Below, in pieces: positions 32,645-41,373 of a stretch of DNA of 64,000 bases. The first letter of the stretch is position 1; each line of letters opens with the position of its first letter. Origin of the DNA: Bin87 sp034428455 (GTDB lineage: Bacteria; Chloroflexota; Dehalococcoidia; Lucifugimonadales; UBA3495); contig DAOUHZ010000161.1 in assembly GCA_034428455.1 (NCBI GenBank), forward strand, positions 3,963 to 67,962. Direction: 5' to 3'. The position numbers and the translations under genes were made by a program. The notes beneath the pieces were generated by a model that was not told the DNA's origin, ran no database searches, and saw only the letters and a program-made list of their open reading frames with translations.

Positions 32645-33898
32645 TTAAGCCGCTCTTGAGTGGTCATCCGGGGCAAACGTCAGCCGCCGCACGTTGTCCG
32701 ATATAATTTCGGGAGGATGGAGATTTCCGGGATCCCCCACGCCTAACTCGGCCATTCGGCGCGCCGAGACCATTACGCTGCTTTCCAAAGTTCCCACGGT
32801 AGTATTGAAGGCAGTGACCGTTTGATTTATGCGCTGCCGCAAAGTCGAGTAATTATCGACGAAGCGTAGTAGCCGTTGGTGCATTTCGGCGCCAATGACG
32901 CGGATTTGTTCCGCGTTTTGAGCCAGTTCCTGTTGCTGCCAACCATTGTTCACAGCCCAGAGCATAGCGATCAGCGATGCCGGCGTGGCAATTGCCACCC
33001 GACGACTCATCGCATACTCAACCAGATCAGGACTGGATTTCAGTGCCGCTGCCAGGAACTGGTCCCCTGGCACGAACATCACTACGAAGTCCAGAGCTCC
33101 GTCAACCTTGTCGCCGTACCGCTTGCTGCTCAAGCCGTTAACTTGATTCCGCAGCGCGCCGGCGTGCCGCTGCCAGGCTGCATCAGCAACTGCTTCATCA
33201 CCTGCCTGACTGGCTTCCATGTAGGCGGCCGTGGATGCTTTGGCATCTACCACTATGGCTCGGCGCTCGGGCAAGTTAATTACCATGTCAGGACGGTCCT
33301 GAGAGTTCCCGGTGGTTTCCTGTTCCGAGAAATCGCAGTATGAGGTCATGCCGGCCAAATCAACAACCCGCCGCAATTGAATCTCTCCCCAATTCCCCAC
33401 CGCACGATTGTCACCGCGCAGAGCGCCGGACAAATTTGCCGTTTCGGCAGTTATTGAATGCAACTGCTCCCCCAGCTGCTCAATTTTGGGGTTGAGGTTG
33501 CCATAGTTTTCCACTAGAGGTTGGACCAGTGTCTGAAACTGCTGGTGCCGTTGGTCGAACTCATTGCGGGCGCGTTCCAGATTCTGGCCCATGCTTTCGT
33601 TGGCCAATTGCAGGAATTGGTTGTTGCTGTTTTGCAGAACCTTGCTCGCCGTCGCCTCAAATTCTATTCCCAGCTGCTCTTTGGCATTGTCAACAATCTC
33701 CTGCGCAGTCGTCATCTGTTCCAGACGGCCATTCAACTCGGCAACTCTTTCTCGATGCGTGTTTTCCTGGTCTCGATGGGCGGTTTCCAGGCTTGCTATC
33801 TTGCGATGGTCAAGTATGCTGACTACAACGTAGCCGATGATAAGGCCAATCACCAAGCCAATGCCGACGCCAGCGATAAGTTCAATAGATATTTCCAT
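32645..33898 (-). CDS. rmuC: RmuC-family DNA recombination protein
   Basis: A 417-residue protein with one N-terminal membrane segment (about residues 7-28), then about 100 residues of coiled coil, then the RmuC core with NWGEIQLRRVVDLAGM, DRPDMVINLPERRAIVVDAKAS (the nuclease-like Asp...Asp-x-Lys pattern) and GDQFLAAALKSSPDLVEYAMSRRVAIATPASLIAMLWAV. In E. coli RmuC limits inversions at short inverted repeats. That is apt for a genome rich in palindromes, though no direct link can be claimed. It lies 4 bp before the LLM gene. Confidence 0.9.
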   Translation of the reverse strand: MEISIELIAGVGIGLVIGLIIGYVVVSILDHRKIASLETAHRDQENTHRERVAELNGRLEQMTTAQEIVDNAKEQLGIEFEATASKVLQNSNNQFLQLANESMGQNLERARNEFDQRHQQFQTLVQPLVENYGNLNPKIEQLGEQLHSITAETANLSGALRGDNRAVGNWGEIQLRRVVDLAGMTSYCDFSEQETTGNSQDRPDMVINLPERRAIVVDAKASTAAYMEASQAGDEAVADAAWQRHAGALRNQVNGLSSKRYGDKVDGALDFVVMFVPGDQFLAAALKSSPDLVEYAMSRRVAIATPASLIAMLWAVNNGWQQQELAQNAEQIRVIGAEMHQRLLRFVDNYSTLRQRINQTVTAFNTTVGTLESSVMVSARRMAELGVGDPGNLHPPEIISDNVRRLTFAPDDHSRAA

Positions 33899-34060
33899 TG
33901 GTGAACCTCCGATTTGGCATTCTCCAACTCTCTCCGGATTTTATCAAACTGACGCGCCGCCGCCCAATCTGTGGCCGCAGTCTGGCAACAACGAGGTTCT
34001 GGGCTGGACGCTATACTATACACGTCTCACGCTTTCTGACGGCGCGATGGAGGCCAGGCC

Positions 34061-34621
34061 ATGACTACCGCACGGAAACTGCTCACCGCCGACGACCTGC
34101 TGGCAATGCCCGACGACGGGAACCGCTACGAGTTGGCTCGGGGGGAACTGATAACAATGCCGCCGCCCGGCTTCATGCACACGATAGTCACCGACAACTT
34201 CGGCTTTTACACAAGAAGCTTTGTGCGGCAAATCGGCTTGCCCTACATAGGCGGACCGGAAGCTGCCGCCTACATCGAGCAGAACCCCGACACGGTGCGC
34301 GCCGCCGATTACGCCATTTACTCCCTACAGGATCTGGCCGATCCCCCGCCGGATCGCGGCTATATCCCCGGTCTCGTTCCCGTTCTGGTGGTGGAAGTGA
34401 TTTCTCCGGGCTACCGTTCGGCTGCCGGCATCGCCGACCGAGTGCGGATGTGGCTGGAGGCCGGCGTACAGCTGGTTGTGATCGCCCATATCACCACCCG
34501 CGAAATCGTCACCTATGGCAGCGACGGCGCGGAGCACACCTTCAACGCTGGAGACACCCTCACTCTGGAACCGATACTCACCGGTTTCGCCTGCCCAGTG
34601 GACGATATTTTCGCCGTCTAA
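34061..34621 (+). CDS. Uma2-family (DUF820) PD-(D/E)XK nuclease-like protein
   Basis: A 186-residue protein with the Uma2 layout: LTADDLLAMPDDGNRYELARGELI at the N-terminus, RAADYAIYS for the usual RxPDVAF segment and LVVEVISPGYRSAA for the EVxSP strand. The Asp and Glu of the nuclease core are present. The Lys usually found in the following helix is Arg (IADRVRMWLEAGVQ). The family is abundant in cyanobacteria and Chloroflexota and its cellular role is unclear. GGAGGCCAGGCC precedes the ATG; TATACT near 34010 may be its -10. The gene stands alone. Confidence 0.85.
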   Translation: MTTARKLLTADDLLAMPDDGNRYELARGELITMPPPGFMHTIVTDNFGFYTRSFVRQIGLPYIGGPEAAAYIEQNPDTVRAADYAIYSLQDLADPPPDRGYIPGLVPVLVVEVISPGYRSAAGIADRVRMWLEAGVQLVVIAHITTREIVTYGSDGAEHTFNAGDTLTLEPILTGFACPVDDIFAV

Positions 34622-34639
34622 CCTCCTCCCATCCAACCC

Positions 34640-34665
34640 GGATTCCGGCTTTCGCTGGAATGATG
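34640..34665. repeat. Palindromic repeat C, short copy
   Basis: GGATTCCGGCTTTCGCTGGAATGAT, a small hairpin matching the end of repeat C, between the Uma2-like gene and aroC. Confidence 0.55.
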
Positions 34666-34686
34666 GAAGACTGGAGACGGAGATCC

Positions 34687-35874
34687 TCAGCTGTAGCGCA
34701 TGCGCGGGCCCACGGTGGCCTGGTAGCCCACAAAGTTGCGGCGGGTTTCGGAGATACTGTCGCCGCCGAACTTTTCCATGAAGGCGTCGGCCAGCACCAG
34801 GGCTACCATCGCCTCCCCGATGACGCCGGCTGGCGGCGCCTGGCAGACGTCGCTGCGTTCGAAATGGGCCTGAACGGGCTCGCCGGTATCCAGGTCAACC
34901 GACGGCAGCGGGTTGTGCAGGGTTGCAATCGGCTTGATCACGAAGCGTGCCACCAGTGGAGGGCCGCTGGTCATGCCCCCTTCGGTGCCGCCCGCGCGGT
35001 TGGTCTTGCGCTGCCACGGGTTGTCCGGATCTGTGACAGGCTCGATCACGTCCTGGAACTCCGAACCCCAGGCGTCCATCAGCTCCCAACCCGGTCCGAT
35101 GCTGACGGCCTTGACGGCGTTGATGCTCATCAACGCCTGGGCGATCTTGGCGTCGATCTTGCGGTCCCAGTGGACATGTGAACCGAGGCCGATGGGCACG
35201 TTTTCCGCGATCACTTCCACCGTGCCGCCTACGGTGTCGCCGGCATCGCGGGCTGCGTCCACCTCGGCCATCATATTTTCCGCGGCAGCGTTGTCGGCGC
35301 AATGCACGGGCGACTCTTCCACGGCCTCCCAGTCGATGGCGTCGTGTTCGGGAGGGTCGGCGTGGATGCGGCCGATGGAGATAACATGGCTGTGCAGCTT
35401 GATGCCGAACTCCTCCAACAGGCGCATGGCCACCGCTCCCGCAGCCACCCGCCCGGCAGTCTCGCGAGCGGAGGCGCGCTCCAGCGAGTTGCGCACGTCG
35501 TGGAAACCGTATTTCATGGCTCCGGGGAGATCGGCATGGCCGGGGCGTATGCGAGTGACGCGACGGTTGCGGCCTTCCTGGGAGGGGTTTTCGACGTACT
35601 CGACGGCCATGGCGTCCTGCCAGTTGACCCAGTCCCGGTTCTCCAGCAGCATCCCGATGGGACTGCCCAAGGTGTAGCCGTGGCGCACGCCGGTCTGGAT
35701 GTGGGCATGGTCGCGCTCAATCTGCTGACGCCCACCGCGTCCGTAACCACGCTGGCGGCGGGCCAGGTGGTGCGCGATGTACTCCTCATCCAGGGGCAGG
35801 TAGGCGGGCACGCCTTCCACGATGATCATCAGGCCCTGACCGTGAGATTCGCCTGCCGTAAACCAACGTATCAT
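34687..35874 (-). CDS. aroC: Chorismate synthase
   Basis: A 395-residue enzyme converting 5-enolpyruvylshikimate-3-phosphate to chorismate with reduced FMN, the last step of the shikimate pathway. Signatures are TAGESHGQGLMIIVEG at the N-terminus, HIQTGVRHGYTLGSPIGMLLENRD, RPGHADLPGAMKYGF (first signature), RASARETAGRVAAGAVA (second) and KTNRAGGTEGGMTSGPP (third; the K begins a slightly longer run). Length is usual for the family. It starts 25 bp after the aroE stop on the same strand, forming an aroE-aroC operon. Confidence 0.96.
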   Translation of the reverse strand: MIRWFTAGESHGQGLMIIVEGVPAYLPLDEEYIAHHLARRQRGYGRGGRQQIERDHAHIQTGVRHGYTLGSPIGMLLENRDWVNWQDAMAVEYVENPSQEGRNRRVTRIRPGHADLPGAMKYGFHDVRNSLERASARETAGRVAAGAVAMRLLEEFGIKLHSHVISIGRIHADPPEHDAIDWEAVEESPVHCADNAAAENMMAEVDAARDAGDTVGGTVEVIAENVPIGLGSHVHWDRKIDAKIAQALMSINAVKAVSIGPGWELMDAWGSEFQDVIEPVTDPDNPWQRKTNRAGGTEGGMTSGPPLVARFVIKPIATLHNPLPSVDLDTGEPVQAHFERSDVCQAPPAGVIGEAMVALVLADAFMEKFGGDSISETRRNFVGYQATVGPRMRYS

Positions 35875-35899
35875 CGAGTTTGGGCCTCCTGGAATGGGG

Positions 35900-36772
35900 T
35901 CATCGTGCTTCGGCTTCGCGCTCGCGCATGGCGGACATGGCGGCGTCCATCATCACGGAAACGGGCGCGGGTCTTTCCAGCCACAATTCAAAGGATGCGG
36001 CGCCCTGGTACACCAGCATGGAAATGCCGCCCAGGGTCGGGGCTCCAACTGAGTGCGCCTCACTGAGCAGCGGGGTCAGCATGGGATTATACACGAGGTC
36101 GTAAACCAGGGCAGACGGAGGTATCTGCGACGCGGTCAGGAGTGAAGCATCCTCGTCGGGCCCGTGGCGCATACCCAGCGAAGTGCAGTTGACGATCAGA
36201 TCGATTCCCTCGGGCACGTTGCCAGTTTGCAGGGCGTCCAGTCGAATCGGCCACGCGGGCACACCGCGATTGGCGGACAGTTCGGCCAACGCTTCGGCCC
36301 GCTCCAGGGTCCGGTTCGCGATGAAAAGTTCGGCGACGCCGGCCCGGAGCAAGGCTTGCACCACCCCGCGCGCGGACCCGCCGGCGCCCAGGATCAAGGC
36401 GCGCTTGCCGCCAGGATCCAGTCCGCCCGACTCGCGGAGCGCGCGGAGGAACCCGTAGCCGTCGGTGTTGTAGCCGACAAGTCGCCCGGCGCGATTGACT
36501 ATCGTGTTCACGGCGCCCGCTTCCGCCGCCCACTCGTCAATCTCGTCCAGGTAGGGAATGACCGCTTCTTTATGAGGCACGGTGACGTTGATGCCCAGCG
36601 CGCCATCGGAACGCAGAGACGCCACGAAATCCGCGACCAGATCGGGAGGCACGTCGTAAGGCAAGTAACGGTGGTCGACGACGAGATGATCCAGCCCGGC
36701 CTGCTGGAACCGGGGAGATATCGAGTGGCCGATGGGGTGGCCGATGATGCCGAGGGCCGAATTTATCTTCAT
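35900..36772 (-). CDS. aroE: Shikimate dehydrogenase
   Basis: A 290-residue NADP-linked enzyme reducing 3-dehydroshikimate. Signatures: GHPIGHSISPRFQQAGLD (substrate loop), GINVTVPHKEAVIPYLDE with the catalytic Lys, GAVNTIV and GYNTDGYGF with the substrate Asp, and the Rossmann loop LILGAGGSARGVVQAL. The C-terminal YQGAASFELW is present. The ATG at 36772 gives the usual start MKINSALGIIG; upstream codons are in frame but match nothing. The ribosome site is weak. Operon with aroC. Confidence 0.94.
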   Translation of the reverse strand: MKINSALGIIGHPIGHSISPRFQQAGLDHLVVDHRYLPYDVPPDLVADFVASLRSDGALGINVTVPHKEAVIPYLDEIDEWAAEAGAVNTIVNRAGRLVGYNTDGYGFLRALRESGGLDPGGKRALILGAGGSARGVVQALLRAGVAELFIANRTLERAEALAELSANRGVPAWPIRLDALQTGNVPEGIDLIVNCTSLGMRHGPDEDASLLTASQIPPSALVYDLVYNPMLTPLLSEAHSVGAPTLGGISMLVYQGAASFELWLERPAPVSVMMDAAMSAMREREAEAR

Positions 36773-36886
36773 GCGAAACCACGGAAATCGCATAATGCCA
36801 GGCGGGGTGCGCCCACGACATTCTATCAGAGAGCAGAAAGCCCCGAAGGCTATGCGCCTTCGGGGCCAATTCGGCACGCTTGCGCG

Positions 36887-37546
36887 CTAGTTGACTCTCA
36901 AGTCGCGGATTTCGCGACAGCCGATGGATGTCCTCGGAGTATCAAATCCGGTGTCGCTACCGGCGACGAAAATGTCAAAGAACTGATCGAACTCGGTGAT
37001 CGAAAGCTGGTACCTGCCATCCTCGTCGGTCCTGTCATCCGCTGCGATGCGGCCGGAGCCATCTTTTCTGACGGCCGCAACCAGAGTGTTGCTGACTGGC
37101 CCTCCACTGTCCCTGACCACGCCAACGACGATGCACGGTATCTGGCTGGCGGGGTTGCTTACGGGTGTGGCAGTAGGAATCGGTGTGGGCACTGGCGTGC
37201 TGGTCGGCTCCGGTGTGTTGGTGGGCGCCGGGGTTGGCATCGGCGTCGGCGTCGGTACCGGAGTGGCCGTCGGCATGGCGGCGCGGGTCGCTGCGATGCT
37301 GGCGTCGATGGTAGCCTGGATATCGGGTGTCGGTTCGGGAGTGGGGGGCTCCGGCGTGTCGGTCGGAGGTATGGGCGTTTCAGTGGGTACCGCGAGCGAG
37401 ACCGCAGCTGCGATGGTGGCCGCAAGGTCCGGAGTGGCCGTAGGCTCCGGTTCTTCCCCGCCGCCAAAGAAGCAGCCGGTGGTGGCGGCGAGCACAAGTA
37501 TGGCGATTACACCTAAAATCAAAAATCGGGCGACGTTGCGCGACAT
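36887..37546 (-). CDS. Pro/Thr-rich lipoprotein with CarboxypepD-like domain
   Basis: A 219-residue secreted lipoprotein. The signal segment FLILGVIAILVLAATTGC ends at a lipobox Cys (residue 25). Residues about 30-135 are a low-complexity stalk of TPxP and PTxT repeats, which would span the cell surface. The C-terminal 80 residues (CIVVGVVRDSGGPVSNTLVAAVRKDG, then GRYQLSI) look like a carboxypeptidase-regulatory-like beta-sandwich. Such stalked lipoproteins are common in Chloroflexota. The gene lies upstream of aroE in the same direction, but the products are unlikely to be functionally linked. Confidence 0.8.
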   Translation of the reverse strand: MSRNVARFLILGVIAILVLAATTGCFFGGGEEPEPTATPDLAATIAAAVSLAVPTETPIPPTDTPEPPTPEPTPDIQATIDASIAATRAAMPTATPVPTPTPMPTPAPTNTPEPTSTPVPTPIPTATPVSNPASQIPCIVVGVVRDSGGPVSNTLVAAVRKDGSGRIAADDRTDEDGRYQLSITEFDQFFDIFVAGSDTGFDTPRTSIGCREIRDLRVN

Positions 37547-37650
37547 CTAGAGACTCCTGCTCCGGGGCGATAAGGGTCGACAGGACATATTCTGACAGCT
37601 TGGGGCTCCCGGCGCTCCAAGCGTTGCGTGCAGATTATGGCAATCTTGGG

Positions 37651-40368
37651 TCAGACCCCCAGTTGCGCGATTATGTCCTCGATGCGCTGGCGTTCCTCAG
37701 TGAGCGAACGCAAGCGTTGGCGTTCATTCTCAACAACCTCAGCGCGGGCCTTGGAAACGAAGTTGGGATTTGCCAGCAGCTGTTCCTTGCGTGTTTCGTC
37801 CTGGCGCTTGGACTCCAGTTCCCGGTGCAAACGGTCGTATTCGGCCTTCAGGTCCACCCCTTCCAGGGGCAAACGGACCACCAGCGGATTGACCACCAGG
37901 CTGACGCCCGTGGTCGTGTCCGCATCGCCTGCGTCCAACAACCGCAACGGTTCCACTCGAGCCAGAGCGCAGATCACCTCCTGCTCTTCCTCTACGACGG
38001 CCCGCATCCCGTTGGTTTCAATCGCGGCCTCCAATTTTTGTCCCGCCGGGATGCGCAACTGGGCTCGCATGTTGCGCACCGCCCGCACGGTCTGCATTAC
38101 GATGTCCACGTCCGCCTCCGCGTCCGGCGCCGAGCGCGGCGTGTCAACCTGGGGATACGGACACACCATGATGGACGCGGGGAGGCCGGCCTCCGGCGCG
38201 GGAACACGCCCCGTGAGGTTCTGCCAGATCTCCTCGGTGACGAAGGGCATGAACGGGTGCAAGAGGCGGAGCAGGCGCTCCAGGACGTGAACCAGGGTTG
38301 TCGCCGCCGCCGTCGCGTCAACCGAATCGGCAACCCGGAGCCGGACCTTGGCCATCTCGATATACCAGTCGCAGAAATCGTTCCATGCGAAGTCGTAGAT
38401 CTTCTGCTGGGCTTCTCCCAGTTCGAACGCGGTCAGGGCCTGGTTCACGGTGGTGGTGAGATCATCCAGGCGGCTGACTATCCAACGATCCTCGCGGTGA
38501 GCCGGCGCGGCAATCTGATGCCAATCGCCTAATTCGCCTTGTCCGGCAGCTGCCCTGGCTTCGACGACGCTGATCACGTAACGTGCAGCGTTCCAGATCT
38601 TGTTGGCAAAATTGCGAGCCGATTCCAGTTTCTCGTCGCTGAGGCGGAGGTTGTTGCCGGGCGCGGTTCCGGTGGTCAACGCGAACCGCAGGGCGTCGGT
38701 GCCGTATTGCTCCAGCAGGTCCAGCGGGTCCAGGGTGTTGCCCCGGGTCTTGCTCATCTTCTGGCCCTCGGCGTCAAGAACCATGCCGTGCAGGTATACC
38801 GACCGGAACGGGACGTCACCCGTGTTTTCGATGCCCAACATGATCATGCGGGCAACCCAGAAAAACAGGATGTCGTAGCCCGTTTCCAGCACGGAGTTGG
38901 GGTAAAAGTAGTCGAGATCATCCGAGTCAACATTCGGCCATCCCAGGGTCGAGTGGGGCCAGAGACCGCTGCTGAACCAGGTATCGAGCACATCGCTTTC
39001 CTGCTCGATATCCGCGATGCCGCATTGAGGACACGTCGCTGGATCATCGACGTGAGCAGAGTGATCACCGCAAGCGCCGCAGTACCACACTGGAATGCGG
39101 TGTCCCCACCACAATTGCCGACTTATGCACCAATCCCGGATGTTCTCCAACCAGTTCAAATAAACGCGGGAGAACCGGTCAGGCACGATTTCAATATCCC
39201 GATTGACCACCGCGGCGTAGGCATTGCCGGCGATGGTGCCCGGTTGGTCATGCTTGCCCACGTTCAGGAACCATTGCAGGCTGATGAGCGGTTCCACCAC
39301 TTCGGTACAGCGTTGGCAATGGCCCACCGAGTGATGGTAGTCCTCCACGCCTTCCAGCGCCCCGATGGCCTCAAGCTCGGCGACAACGGCCGCGCGGGCG
39401 GCGAAGCGCTCCATGCCGGCGTACCTGACTCCGGCCTCGTCGGTCATGCAGCCATCGAAACCGATGACCGTGATTATGGGAAGGTTATGTCGTTCTCCGA
39501 TTTCGAAGTCGATGATGTCGTGGCCGGGGGTAACCTTCAGCGCGCCGGTTCCGAACTCCATCTCAATGGCCGTGTCGCCGACCACCGGTATCTGGCGGCC
39601 CACGATGGGCAGCGTGACCATGCCGCCGATCCTGTCGGTGTAACGCTGGTCGTCGGGGTGAACCGCGACACCGGTGTCGCCCAGCATTGACTCGGGCCGG
39701 GTGGTAGCCACCGTCACGCCGTCAGCGGGATTGTCTGCCGAGGGATAGCGGATGTGGTAAAGCTTGCCGTCCTGCTCCTCGTGATCGACTTCGAGATCGG
39801 ACAGGGCGGTAGCGCAGCGGGGACACCAGTTGATGATGCGCTCGTGGCGGTAGATCAGTCCCTTGTTGAACAGGTTCACAAAGGTAGTGCGCACGGCGTG
39901 GACCGGGCCCGGATCCAGCGTGAACCGCAGGCGGGACCAGTCGCAGGATGCGCCCAGGCGACGGTGCTGCTCGTCAATGGTGTTCCCGTAGAGCCGCACC
40001 CATTCCCAGACGCGCTCCTCGAACTTCTCGCGGCCCAGATCGTGCCGGCTGGTTCCTTCGGCGGCCAGGGCGCGTTCCACCACCCATTGAGTGGCAATCC
40101 CGGCATGATCCTTGCCGGGCAGCCAGAGAGTGGGATCGCCGCACATCCGGTGCCACCGGGCCAGGGAATCCTGGAGGCTGGCGGTCAGGGCGTGACCCAG
40201 GTGCAACTCCCCCGTGACGTTGGGCGGGGGCATTACCACGCAGAAAGGTTGGCGGTCGGGATCGATGCGCGGTACGAAGTATCCGGCGTCCCACCAGTTC
40301 TGATAGATGCGCTGTTCGACCGAGGTGGCATCATAGGCGCGGGGCATGGCGGAAGCAGAGGCAGTCAT
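37651..40368 (-). CDS. valS: Valine--tRNA ligase
   Basis: A 905-residue class Ia synthetase charging tRNA-Val. The HIGH motif is in PPPNVTGELHLGHAL and KMSKS is KMSKTRGN. The editing (CP1) domain between them contains TTRPESMLGDTGVAVHPDD, and the C-terminal coiled-coil arm begins VDLKAEYDRLHRELE. The ATG at 40368 was chosen for the GGGACGG site upstream and usual length; the frame stays open 117 bp further without a ribosome site. No T-box-like leader was noticed upstream. It is followed after 104 bp by the lipoprotein gene in the same direction. Confidence 0.96.
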   Translation of the reverse strand: MTASASAMPRAYDATSVEQRIYQNWWDAGYFVPRIDPDRQPFCVVMPPPNVTGELHLGHALTASLQDSLARWHRMCGDPTLWLPGKDHAGIATQWVVERALAAEGTSRHDLGREKFEERVWEWVRLYGNTIDEQHRRLGASCDWSRLRFTLDPGPVHAVRTTFVNLFNKGLIYRHERIINWCPRCATALSDLEVDHEEQDGKLYHIRYPSADNPADGVTVATTRPESMLGDTGVAVHPDDQRYTDRIGGMVTLPIVGRQIPVVGDTAIEMEFGTGALKVTPGHDIIDFEIGERHNLPIITVIGFDGCMTDEAGVRYAGMERFAARAAVVAELEAIGALEGVEDYHHSVGHCQRCTEVVEPLISLQWFLNVGKHDQPGTIAGNAYAAVVNRDIEIVPDRFSRVYLNWLENIRDWCISRQLWWGHRIPVWYCGACGDHSAHVDDPATCPQCGIADIEQESDVLDTWFSSGLWPHSTLGWPNVDSDDLDYFYPNSVLETGYDILFFWVARMIMLGIENTGDVPFRSVYLHGMVLDAEGQKMSKTRGNTLDPLDLLEQYGTDALRFALTTGTAPGNNLRLSDEKLESARNFANKIWNAARYVISVVEARAAAGQGELGDWHQIAAPAHREDRWIVSRLDDLTTTVNQALTAFELGEAQQKIYDFAWNDFCDWYIEMAKVRLRVADSVDATAAATTLVHVLERLLRLLHPFMPFVTEEIWQNLTGRVPAPEAGLPASIMVCPYPQVDTPRSAPDAEADVDIVMQTVRAVRNMRAQLRIPAGQKLEAAIETNGMRAVVEEEQEVICALARVEPLRLLDAGDADTTTGVSLVVNPLVVRLPLEGVDLKAEYDRLHRELESKRQDETRKEQLLANPNFVSKARAEVVENERQRLRSLTEERQRIEDIIAQLGV

Positions 40369-40625
40369 TCGTACCGTCCCATCAATCAGCGCCAGGGGCC
40401 GCTGGTCCGGCCATATCCGGCGACACGTCGAGCATTGAAAAACTTTTGAAAAATGGTAGCACCGGCTTATCGGGATTGTCCACACGAAGACCCGCTTGAG
40501 ACGATTCCTGAACCCTGACGACCTGATCCGAAAAACCGTGAACAGAGAGCGGTTGCTGTGCTCAACTCGTCCGTTGGCTGCACTTTGCTATACTGATTGA
40601 GCAGCCGTCGGGCAGGAGGTGAGCC

Positions 40626-41138
40626 GTGGCGACGATGACAACGCAAACTCGTAACGCCGTCTGGGGAACGCTTTGCGACTTGGAGTGGAACAAACGGTAC
40701 TACGCGGCCATGGCGGACAAATACAAGCGCACTCATTTGTCGGTCCGATTCGCGATCTTATCCGGGATCGTCGCTGAAGGCTTCATCCTGTACTTCGTGC
40801 GTGAGTACGAGTGGCTCTTTCTAGCCGGTCTGGCTTTAGGACTGCTTTTAGCGTTGGGCACCATTTGGGACGCGCTGTCTGACTATGCGCAAAATGCGGC
40901 CAATTTGCAGAACGCTGAGTTCACGTGCGATTCATTGCTTCAGGAAGTCGAAGAGTTGTGGCGGGCGATAGAAACGGGGCGAATGGAATTAGATGAAGCT
41001 GAGTCCGCTTTGCAATCAATCAAACGGAGATGGGCCGCATCAACCGAGCGCGCCAGGGTGAGGACAGACCAGCGGATTAACAACAAGGCGTATGATGACG
41101 CCAACGAGGATATACGAAATCGGTATGCGGTTCAGTGA
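40626..41138 (+). CDS. Two-helix membrane protein (SLATT-like topology)
   Basis: A 170-residue protein. A cytosolic lead-in contains EWNKRYYAAMADKYKRTHLS. Two close membrane helices follow (about residues 37-57 and 63-83), then a long helical tail with heptad-like spacing (LLQEVEELWRAIETGRMELDEAESALQSIKRRW). This plan resembles SLATT-type 2TM proteins, some of which are pore-forming effectors of nucleotide-signalling systems, but sequence support is weak. The GTG start follows a strong AGGAGGTGAGCC. TATACT at 40589 is a likely -10. A small Pro-rich reading frame overlaps its end. Confidence 0.6.
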   Translation: MATMTTQTRNAVWGTLCDLEWNKRYYAAMADKYKRTHLSVRFAILSGIVAEGFILYFVREYEWLFLAGLALGLLLALGTIWDALSDYAQNAANLQNAEFTCDSLLQEVEELWRAIETGRMELDEAESALQSIKRRWAASTERARVRTDQRINNKAYDDANEDIRNRYAVQ

Positions 41139-41274
41139 TTCAAGCCCGAGGCAGGTGCCAGGGCCTGAACGACCACCGAGGCCGCAACCGCCTCCACCTC
41201 AACCAGCGCCCCCACCGCGAGAGAGCGAACCGGATCGGCATCCAACGAACCCGCCCAGACCTGCCCGACAGTAG
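41125..41274 (+). CDS. Pro-rich microprotein overlapping the 2TM gene
   Basis: A 49-residue frame, MRFSDSSPRQVPGPERPPRP and onward, with about one third proline and many Arg/Glu, ending PNPPRPARQ-like. It overlaps the last 14 bases of the upstream gene in another frame, the arrangement of translationally coupled pairs; an in-frame ATG at 41092 is an alternative start. No database family is recognised. It may be a partner of the 2TM protein or a chance frame in GC-rich DNA. Confidence 0.4.
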   Translation: MRFSDSSPRQVPGPERPPRPQPPPPQPAPPPRESEPDRHPTNPPRPARQ

Positions 41275-41373
41275 CTCCAGTGGCCAATTTCTACTGAACC
41301 GCGGTCTTAACGAGAGAGTCGCTATAGTGGACAGGCACGGCGGATTTCCGCCGTCCGTCCACGGGTAAAGCGT

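Noticed and set aside
33898..35181. Plus-strand frame of 427 codons spanning the Uma2-like gene and part of aroC
   Set aside because: Out of frame with the Uma2-like gene and antisense to aroC; Arg-rich low-complexity translation.
37547..40700. A T-box leader controlling valS
   Set aside because: No T-box sequence or specifier-type stem was found in the short region upstream of valS on the minus strand.
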